From the NCBI GenBank assembly GCA_965216585.1, contig CBDCGC010000003.1, positions 4,464,001 through 4,528,000 of the forward strand: a stretch of DNA of 64,000 nt. The letters run 5' to 3'. The notes under the pieces were generated by a model. The model made no database searches and was not told where the DNA came from. It was given only the letters and a program-made list of their open reading frames with translations. The stretch is from CADEER01 sp965216585 (GTDB lineage Bacteria; Desulfobacterota; Binatia; HRBIN30; CADEER01). The position numbers were made by a program, and so were the translations under genes. Positions 58,389-64,000 of this stretch are shown here, one piece after another (position 1 is the first letter of the stretch; each line of letters begins with the position of its first letter).

Positions 58389-59453
58389 TCAACCGGTCGG
58401 CGCGGTGGGGATCCAGACGGCGAACGTCGACCCTTTGCCGACTTCGGTGTCGACGCCGATCTCACCTCCGAGCACGGCGGCCAGGCGTTGCGCCAGGTGG
58501 AGTCCGAGGCCGTTGCCACGCCCGCCTTTGGCGTTGTCGCCCTGGTAGAATGCGGTGAAGATCTTTTCGAGATCATCGCCGGGAATGCCGCTGCCGGTGT
58601 CGCTGACCTCGATGCGGATGCCGCCGCCGCTCGACTCGACTCGCATGTCGATCGAGCCGCTCTCGGTGAAATCGATGGCGTTGTCGACGAGACACTCGAC
58701 GATGGCGCGCACCTTGGTGCCATCGGTGTGGAAGGTCCGGACCTTGACAGGCGTGCCGAGGTTGAGAGCGAGACCTTTATCCACGGCGCGTGGCTGGGCG
58801 GCGGCGGCAATCTCTTGCAGCAGGGCTGCGACGTCTACGGTCTCGATCTTCAGTGGAGCGCGGCCGCGGTCGAGGCGGCTCAGCTCGAGCGTTTTGTCGA
58901 CCAGTGCGAGGAGCTCCCTCGATTGGCGGTGGATGCGATCGACGGCTTTGGCCTGGTCGTCGTTGAGCGGACCGAAGGCATCGTCGAGTAGCATGTCGCT
59001 GTAGCCCATGACGACGTTGAGCGGCGTGCGCAGCTCATGCGATAGGTGCCCAACGTACTCGGCGTGCGCCTCGTCGCCCGGCGCTCCCGCGGTCGTTGCT
59101 GAACGGAGCGCTTCGACCGCGGCGCTGTGCACGCTCTGCGTGTCGCTCGGGTGCAGGCAATCGGCGGCTCCGGCTTTCATGCAGGCGACGATTTCGGCTT
59201 GCGCGACACGCGATGCGGTGAGGATCAGCGGTGCACTGGTGGCGCCGGTGATCTCGCCGACGCCATCGACGCCACCGATCGTTCGAAGATCGGCGACGAT
59301 CGCCGCGACATCGGCGGCGTTGATCTGCGCCACTGCCGCGGCGAGCGTGCGGCAGTGCTCGGCTTGGAAATCGGCGTCGCCGGCGAACGCTGCGACGGTG
59401 GCGGCGGCGCGCGCGCGCTTGCGGTCGACGACGAGCAGGCGGTGCGGTTTCAT
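58389..59453 (-). CDS. Histidine kinase with degenerate N-terminal receiver domain
   Basis: The 354-residue protein begins with a CheY-like domain (about 5-115: RLLVVDRKRARA, AAIVADLRTIGG, LILTASR) in which one of the paired acidic residues is Arg and the conserved Lys is replaced (CLHPSD). Phosphorylation is therefore uncertain. A HisKA domain follows (HLSHELRTPLNVVMGYSDML, His about 143) and a HATPase with DNAIDFTESG (N box), DTGSGIPGDDL (G1) and GNGLGLHLAQRL (G2). There is no membrane segment, so it is a soluble kinase. No response regulator is adjacent. It converges with arsS, 19 bp apart. Confidence 0.85.
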   Translation of the reverse strand: MKPHRLLVVDRKRARAAATVAAFAGDADFQAEHCRTLAAAVAQINAADVAAIVADLRTIGGVDGVGEITGATSAPLILTASRVAQAEIVACMKAGAADCLHPSDTQSVHSAAVEALRSATTAGAPGDEAHAEYVGHLSHELRTPLNVVMGYSDMLLDDAFGPLNDDQAKAVDRIHRQSRELLALVDKTLELSRLDRGRAPLKIETVDVAALLQEIAAAAQPRAVDKGLALNLGTPVKVRTFHTDGTKVRAIVECLVDNAIDFTESGSIDMRVESSGGGIRIEVSDTGSGIPGDDLEKIFTAFYQGDNAKGGRGNGLGLHLAQRLAAVLGGEIGVDTEVGKGSTFAVWIPTAPTG

Positions 59454-59561
59454 GAGTGGAGGCAAAATAGCACCTGCTGCACAAAGCGCACGTCGATTGT
59501 TGGCGGAGAGGGCATTGCGAAGGCTCGGGTGATGTGTTTGAAGCTTGCCTCGGGAGAGGCG

Positions 59562-59738
59562 ATGGCCGGAGAGAGAGCGAAAGAAAACAAAACGCTGCAG
59601 GCGCCGTGTGACGGTTGCGGCAAAGAGTTGTCGGTCGAGCTCCTGCGCGGTGTCGTCATCGGTGCCGGTCGCGGCCGGCGCATCGCCGCAGTCTGCCAGT
59701 CTTGCGACGATCAGGGCTGGAGTGCCGAAGCGGAGTAG
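59562..59738 (+). CDS. Small zinc-ribbon-like protein
   Basis: This 58-residue protein has two CxxC pairs (CDGC at about 26-29 and CQSC at about 50-53) that would form a zinc ribbon, with a Gly/Arg-rich loop between. The start at ATG 59562 has an SD-like GGGAGAGG; an earlier in-frame ATG at 59532 is less likely. It is 44 bp upstream of the acyl-CoA dehydrogenase gene. Its function is unknown. Confidence 0.55.
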   Translation: MAGERAKENKTLQAPCDGCGKELSVELLRGVVIGAGRGRRIAAVCQSCDDQGWSAEAE

Positions 59739-59782
59739 AGTTTCGTTCTACGGCCTCGCTCGACGGATCGAGGCATTGCCCC

Positions 59783-60931
59783 ATGGACTTCAGCATCTCG
59801 CAAGACGACCGCATCCTGCGACAGTCGGTGCGCGACTTCGTCGAAGAGCGGGCCAACGCGGTGTGGAAGGAGATCGAGGCAACCGACGAGTTGCCGGCCG
59901 ATCTGGTCGACGGTGCGCGCGAGCTCGGGCTGCTCGGACTGAGCATTCCGGCCGAGTACGGCGGGCTCGACCTGGGGATTGCGCAGAAGACACTGGTTCA
60001 CGAAATGCTGGGTCGCGGGCCGTGGGGGCTGGCCAGCTACATCAGTGTGCACACCGGAATCGGTTGTGTCGGCATCGTGCGTTTTGCCAGCGCCGAGCAG
60101 AAAGCGCGCTATCTCCCGAAGATGGCCAGTGGGGAGTGGTTGGGTTCGTTTGCCCTGACCGAGCCGGACTCCGGCTCGGACGCGCGCAACATGAAGACGC
60201 GCGCCGACCGTGACGGTGACGCCTATGTCCTCAACGGCCACAAGACCTTCATTACCAACGCACCCAAGGCGCACCATTTTCTTACCTTCGCGCGCACCAG
60301 CGACTCGGTCAGCGCCTTCATCGTCGATGCCGATACGCCGGGTGTCTCGATCGGTCAGGTCTTCGACACGCTCGGCCACCGCGGGTCGTACATCTCCGAG
60401 ATCGTCTTCGACGGTGCGCGAGTTCCCGCCACGGCTCTGGTCGGTGAAGAGGGCAGCGGTTTCGATTATGCCAAGCGCTGCCTCTCCGAAGGGAGGACGA
60501 CGCTGGCGGCGCGCTGTGTGGGTGCGGCGCAAAAGGCGATGGAGCTGGCCTTGGAGTACGGCGAAGAGCGCAAGACCTTTGGCAAGCCGCTGACCGAGCA
60601 CCAGGCGCTCGCCTTTCGTCTGGCCCAGATGAGTGCGCGCACCGAAGCGGCGCGCCTGGCGGTGTATCGCTCGGCCTGGTTGCTCGAGCGCGGTGAGGCC
60701 GCCATCCGTGAGTCTTCGACCGCCAAGTTGCTGGCTGCCGAAGGAGCGTGGCAGACCGCCGACGACGCCATGCAAATCTTCGGCGGCAACGGCTATGTGC
60801 GCTGCGAGTACATGATCGATCGCATCTGGCGCGACCTGCGGGTAGCGCGCGTCTACGACGGATCGAGCGAAGTGCAGCAGATGGTCATCGCTGGTCGCTT
60901 GCGCAAGGGAGACGTGGAAACGGCGATTTGA
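59783..60931 (+). CDS. Acyl-CoA dehydrogenase
   Basis: This 382-residue FAD enzyme catalyses alpha,beta-dehydrogenation of an acyl-CoA. It shows FALTEPDSGSDARNMKT (FAD binding), GHKTFITNA, RCVGAAQKAMELALEY and the C-terminal IFGGNGYVRCEYMIDRIWRD. The usual catalytic Glu of the YEGT motif is Asp359 (VYDGSSEVQ), so the reaction mechanism may be altered or the base may be elsewhere. Length is normal. The next frame follows directly after its stop. The substrate chain length cannot be predicted. Confidence 0.92.
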   Translation: MDFSISQDDRILRQSVRDFVEERANAVWKEIEATDELPADLVDGARELGLLGLSIPAEYGGLDLGIAQKTLVHEMLGRGPWGLASYISVHTGIGCVGIVRFASAEQKARYLPKMASGEWLGSFALTEPDSGSDARNMKTRADRDGDAYVLNGHKTFITNAPKAHHFLTFARTSDSVSAFIVDADTPGVSIGQVFDTLGHRGSYISEIVFDGARVPATALVGEEGSGFDYAKRCLSEGRTTLAARCVGAAQKAMELALEYGEERKTFGKPLTEHQALAFRLAQMSARTEAARLAVYRSAWLLERGEAAIRESSTAKLLAAEGAWQTADDAMQIFGGNGYVRCEYMIDRIWRDLRVARVYDGSSEVQQMVIAGRLRKGDVETAI

Positions 60932-60985
60932 TCGCCGCACCGACTGGAGACTCTCTCGCTGGTCTATCTGCATCCCATCGCCGGT

Positions 60986-61357
60986 TTGATCGTCGTCGCG
61001 CTGCTGCTGTACACGGGTTCGCTCGGCATCCACTCGCGGCGCCGGCGCCAGCGCCGGCGCGATGCGATGCTGGCGCGACACGCGCGCATCGCGCCGTATT
61101 GTTGGGCGTTGGTGTTGTTCGCTTGGTTGGCCGGTGCATGGTCGTCGTCGTACTTGCGCGACGATCTGAGCTTCGCCGCGAGCAATCACTTCTGGCTGGG
61201 GACGGCGCTGCTGGCGGTGCTCAGCGCCGGGCTGCTGGCGTCGCGCTTTGCTCTGCGTGGCAGCTCTGCGGCGCGCGAGTTGCACGTGTGGTTGGGCGTC
61301 GCCGCGCTCCTGCTCGCCGTCGCCCAGGTCGTGAGCGGATTGAGGATCGGGCCGTAG
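60986..61357 (+). CDS. DUF4079-like small membrane protein
   Basis: The conserved part has four hydrophobic segments and histidines (LHPIAG, ARHARIAPY, NHFWLG, ELHVWLG), in the pattern of DUF4079/cytochrome b561-like proteins. The only ordinary start is TTG 60986, but homology (YLHPIAG) begins 15-20 bases upstream, and the frame is open from the acyl-CoA dehydrogenase stop at 60931 onward. An unusual start (CTG) or a re-initiating ribosome may be used. Heme binding is possible but not shown. Confidence 0.6.
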   Translation: MIVVALLLYTGSLGIHSRRRRQRRRDAMLARHARIAPYCWALVLFAWLAGAWSSSYLRDDLSFAASNHFWLGTALLAVLSAGLLASRFALRGSSAARELHVWLGVAALLLAVAQVVSGLRIGP

Positions 61358-61383
61358 AGGCTCGGCCGTCGCGCCGGGCCCGG

Positions 61384-62670
61384 TTATGCGGCGATGATAC
61401 GCTCGGCGGCATCGATGGCGGTGCGCACGGCGCCTTCGATGGTCGAGCCGCTGAGCCAGTCGCCGGCGTAGTGTAGGCGCTTGCGCGGGCGGCGCAGGAA
61501 CGCCCGCACCCGCCGGTAGTGGCCTGGTTCGGGGAGCACCGCCGCCTCGAGGCGCGGGTAGAGTCGGATCCAGTCGGGGTCGGCGATGCGTCCGAAGATG
61601 ACCTCGGCATCGCGCCGCAGCGCATTGACGGCCGTCTCCGGTTCTTCGTTGACCAGCTCGGCGGAGCGCCAGCTCGAAGCATGGATCGAAACGAGTTCCT
61701 TGCCCTCGGGTACGTAGCTGGGCATCCATTCGGAGATGGTGCGAATGCGCGCGATCGCATGCCGGCCCGGTCCGGCCGGAGTGACCAGTGGGTGTTGCAC
61801 CGTGATCGGCCGTTCGTAGCCGAAGTACAAGAGCAAGTTGGGGACGAAGCGCACCGCTTCGATCTGTTCGCGGTCTTCGGCGGCGATGTTGCCGCGCAGC
61901 CGCGCCAGGGCCGGAGCGGGTAGAGCGAGGACGGCGTGGTCCGCTTCGATGGTGCCACCGGAGTGGTAAACGACCACCGAACCATCGCGTTCGTCGACTT
62001 CGCTCGCTTTGCAACCGGTGCGCACTTCGAGGCGTTGGGCGAGGGTATCGCAGATCGATCCGATGCCGCCGCCGAGTGCCAACATGTGCCAGCGGCGGGC
62101 GTGGCGAACCAGAGCCTTGGCCAGGGCTGAGGACGCTTGCTCGGCGCCGAAATAGAAGAACGGCTCGACACCGGCGCGCAAGAGGTAGTGATAGGCGTTG
62201 TCGCCGAGGGCGCGGCGGCCCCAGCTCTCGATCGTCGAGCCGCGATCGAGTCGAGCCAGCGTCGCCGGCTTGCCGATGTGCAGAGGCCGGCGCACGAAGC
62301 TCTGGGCGAAGAGCGACAGGGCGCGCATCTTGCCGGAGAGATTGATCAGTGGGAAGTTCACGAGACGCCGCGCCGATCCCAGGTCGAGTGGCAGCTTGCC
62401 GTAGGGCGTGGCGACGACGCCGTTCTGTTCGGCCGGCACGATGGTTTCGATCTGCAGCTCGGAGAGCAGGGCGAGGGTGGCATCGTAAAAGCTGGTCACG
62501 AAGCTGGCCCCCGTGTTGACGACACAGCCGTGGACCAACTCCGTGCGCGTACGGCCGCCAAACGTGGCGTCGGCTTCGAGCACGGTCACGCGAATACCGG
62601 CGTTGGCGAGTCGGAAGGCCGCGCAGAGGCCGGCGATCCCGCCGCCGACGACTATGCAGCTTCGACTCAT
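61384..62670 (-). CDS. FAD-dependent amine oxidase/protoporphyrinogen oxidase-like protein
   Basis: This 428-residue protein starts with a dinucleotide-binding motif CIVVGGGIAGLCAAFRL and the arginine-rich FAD loop FGGRTRTELVHG. The C-terminus has RLHYAGDWLSGSTIEGAVRT, the FAD-closing motif. It belongs to the amine oxidase/PPOX superfamily but is too distant from the hemY at 27.4 kb to be called a protoporphyrinogen oxidase; carotenoid or other small-molecule oxidation is possible. ATG 62670 is used. It converges with the DUF4079-like gene. Confidence 0.82.
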   Translation of the reverse strand: MSRSCIVVGGGIAGLCAAFRLANAGIRVTVLEADATFGGRTRTELVHGCVVNTGASFVTSFYDATLALLSELQIETIVPAEQNGVVATPYGKLPLDLGSARRLVNFPLINLSGKMRALSLFAQSFVRRPLHIGKPATLARLDRGSTIESWGRRALGDNAYHYLLRAGVEPFFYFGAEQASSALAKALVRHARRWHMLALGGGIGSICDTLAQRLEVRTGCKASEVDERDGSVVVYHSGGTIEADHAVLALPAPALARLRGNIAAEDREQIEAVRFVPNLLLYFGYERPITVQHPLVTPAGPGRHAIARIRTISEWMPSYVPEGKELVSIHASSWRSAELVNEEPETAVNALRRDAEVIFGRIADPDWIRLYPRLEAAVLPEPGHYRRVRAFLRRPRKRLHYAGDWLSGSTIEGAVRTAIDAAERIIAA

Positions 62671-62757
62671 GCCAGCAGTGCTAGCTCGGATGATTTTGCG
62701 AGTCGAGTCGGAGCGTAGGCGGTGTTTTGCGGGCAACTCGAATTTGCCAATTTTGGG

Positions 62758-62786
62758 ATGACACGGTGGCGTTCAAGCGCTAGTCT
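62758..62786 (+). promoter_or_regulatory. Probable promoter for the small secreted protein
   Basis: ATGACA (62758-62763) and TAGTCT (62781-62786) are separated by exactly 17 bp. A GAGGAG ribosome site follows at 62795-62800. The arrangement fits a single-gene unit starting at 62807. Confidence 0.5.
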
Positions 62787-62806
62787 AGACCGACGAGGAG
62801 ATGGTG

Positions 62807-63133
62807 ATGAGTATGATCAAGAAGGCAGTCTGTGCGCTTTGCTTTGTGGTTTTGGCGGCTTCGCAGGTGTCGGCCCACGACGATCTCGGCGATCACGAAC
62901 GCAAGCCGGGCTACTCACTGGCGGCGGCGCTTTCCAATGTATTGTACGTGCCGATTCGCCTGGCCTTTACCGTCGTCGGCGCCGAGCTGGGGGCTCTGAC
63001 CGGGTTTCTCACCGCCGGCAACATCGAGGCGGCCGGCGACGTCGCCAGTGTGTTCGACGGTACGCAGTTCCTGCAGCCCGAGCACGTCGAAGGCACCGAG
63101 CAGCAGCACTACGACACGCCGCTCTTCCCCTGA
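62807..63133 (+). CDS. Small secreted or membrane protein, unknown function
   Basis: The 108-residue protein has a signal peptide (MSMIKKAVCALCFVVLAASQ, cleavage after VSA), then a charged segment HDDLGDHERKPG and a hydrophobic stretch (VLYVPIRLAFTVVGAELGALT). The start at 62807 is placed 6 nt after GAGGAG; ATGs at 62801 and 62813 are alternatives. It has no recognised family. It is 59 bp upstream of the CER1-like gene and may be in its operon. Confidence 0.65.
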   Translation: MSMIKKAVCALCFVVLAASQVSAHDDLGDHERKPGYSLAAALSNVLYVPIRLAFTVVGAELGALTGFLTAGNIEAAGDVASVFDGTQFLQPEHVEGTEQQHYDTPLFP

Positions 63134-63192
63134 CCATTATTCTCATCCGCGGCCGTTCGACATCTGAAGAGCCCGCCATCTGAGGTCGGTCG

Positions 63193-64000
63193 ATGTCGCC
63201 GGTCGTGTCCGACGGGGTGGGGACGATTCTCGGCGGCGTCGCGCTGTGGGTCGCCGGCTTGATCTTCTTCGATGCCGTGCACGTAGTGCTGCACGCCATG
63301 CTGAGATCCCGCTCGGCTCTGTTGCGATCTCTGGCCTGGCCGCACGCCGTGCACCATCGCTGGCTCGATCGAGAGTTGGAGATCCACCGGGATCTCCAGT
63401 CGGCCAACGTGTGGTGTCACCTGGTGCCGGAGTACCTCACGCAGTTGGCCTTTGCCGCCGTCGCATCGTTGTTCGTCGCGCCCCGGGCGGCGGCGCTCTG
63501 CGCCGTCCTGCAAACCGCCGTCTTCATCGGCTTGCTCACCTACCGCGGGCTCGACATCAACCACCGGCCGATCGAGATGCTCGACGCCTACCGGCCGTCG
63601 TGGCTGCCGCTGCCGGCCTATCACGCGCTTCATCACGTCTACCCCGACGCCTACTTCGCCTCGTACGCCAAGGTGGTCGACTGGATCGCCGGCGGCGGTG
63701 CGATGCTGGGCGGGTTGCGCTACGCGATGCAGGGATCCGAGACCGAGATCGGCCGTGCCCTGCGCGAGCAGATCGAGCACCACGGAGCCGCGGAAGTCAC
63801 GGCCGTCGCCTCTGCCGCTGCCGTCGGAGCTGCGGTCGACGTCCTGGTGCTCTGCGAGGTCGAGAGCTCGAGCGAGGCGGAGTGGGTCGAATCGTACATC
63901 GCAGCGACGCGCAGGCGCCGGCTGCCGCCGCGAGTGTGGGTGGTGCAAGCGCCGCCGGCGAGCGGAATCGCGCGCCACTATCACGGCGACCGCCGTGTCA
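63193..64000 (+). CDS. Membrane fatty-acid-hydroxylase-like (CER1-like) protein, 3' end outside window
   Basis: From ATG 63193 at least 269 residues are coded. Histidine clusters typical of the di-iron fatty acid hydroxylase/sterol desaturase superfamily are visible: FFDAVHVVLHAM, WPHAVHHRWLD and YHALHHVYPDAYFASY, with hydrophobic helices between. After about residue 190 a different, non-membrane domain begins (GAAEVTAVASAAAVGAAVDV). This two-part plan resembles CER1/wax-synthesis proteins. It likely oxidises or reduces a lipid substrate. The minus-strand open frame over the same region is a shadow. Confidence 0.65.
   Translation, partial: MSPVVSDGVGTILGGVALWVAGLIFFDAVHVVLHAMLRSRSALLRSLAWPHAVHHRWLDRELEIHRDLQSANVWCHLVPEYLTQLAFAAVASLFVAPRAAALCAVLQTAVFIGLLTYRGLDINHRPIEMLDAYRPSWLPLPAYHALHHVYPDAYFASYAKVVDWIAGGGAMLGGLRYAMQGSETEIGRALREQIEHHGAAEVTAVASAAAVGAAVDVLVLCEVESSSEAEWVESYIAATRRRRLPPRVWVVQAPPASGIARHYHGDRRV

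Noticed and set aside
63109..63984. 291-codon minus-strand ORF at the window end
   Set aside because: Antisense to the histidine-cluster membrane protein, which has recognisable motifs; the minus frame has none.

Overview
The window is 64 kb of high-GC DNA from a bacterial chromosome. It is almost fully coding and shows no rRNA, CRISPR array, transposase or prophage. The organism is most likely an aerobic, diderm, Proteobacteria-like lineage. This is inferred from a TamB/TamA outer-membrane pair, cytochrome c maturation genes, an oxygen-type protoporphyrinogen oxidase, and a thrS-rpmI-rplT-pheS-pheT-ihfA-MerR order typical of delta-proteobacterial relatives (Myxococcota, Desulfobacterota, Binatota). 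The sequence alone does not fix the phylum. Start codons are ATG or GTG. Many neighbours are coupled by ATGA or TGATG overlaps.

Layout. 1-8.7 kb: the N-terminal part of a JAMM-DinG helicase, putrescine synthesis (aguB-aguA), NAD synthesis with its regulator (nadA-nrtR, with a visible NrtR-type operator), a MATE pump, PEP carboxykinase and a degenerate cyclase-YHS protein. 8.9-13.9 kb (minus strand): leucyl aminopeptidase, a c-type cytochrome lipoprotein, a PTPS-family protein and a large secreted alpha/beta hydrolase. 14.2-21.6 kb: tRNA-Val(GAC), then the thrS to pheT translation cluster without infC, ihfA, a MerR protein and a small wHTH protein. 21.6-27.2 kb: an AAC(3)-like/MetE-like pair, a membrane protein, RNase E/G with a histone-H1-like tail, and a DUF309 protein. 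27.4-33.7 kb: heme synthesis (hemD-hemE-hemY) and cytochrome c maturation (ccmA-B-C-D), separated by a CofC-like glycosyltransferase of the rSAM-associated family.

33.9-38.8 kb holds a tandem duplication of a two-gene module: an acyltransferase-3/SGNH membrane protein converging on a small secreted DUF3617-like protein. 38.8-41.6 kb carries thiC and pyrD. It is followed by a 0.6 kb gap with short ORFs, one very strong Shine-Dalgarno and a compact three-way-junction RNA candidate. 42.2-51.4 kb is an envelope/lipid block: a holin-like protein, CDP-alcohol phosphatidyltransferase, an LPG-synthase-like protein, TamB and a long TamA/Omp85. 51.4-59.5 kb: thioredoxin-lgt, an ImmA/IrrE-like peptidase coupled to an Arg-rich protein, arfB, an MFS transporter, arsM-arsS (arsenosugar route) and a histidine kinase with a degenerate receiver. 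59.6-64 kb: a zinc-ribbon peptide, acyl-CoA dehydrogenase, a DUF4079-like protein, an FAD amine oxidase, a small secreted protein and the start of a CER1-like membrane hydroxylase.

The strongest candidates for something new are the duplicated acyltransferase/SGNH plus DUF3617 module, the structured element and short ORFs between pyrD and the holin-like gene, the cyclase-YHS fusion, the metal-ligand-less MetE-like/AAC(3)-like pair, and the promoter-driven peptidase/Arg-rich protein pair.
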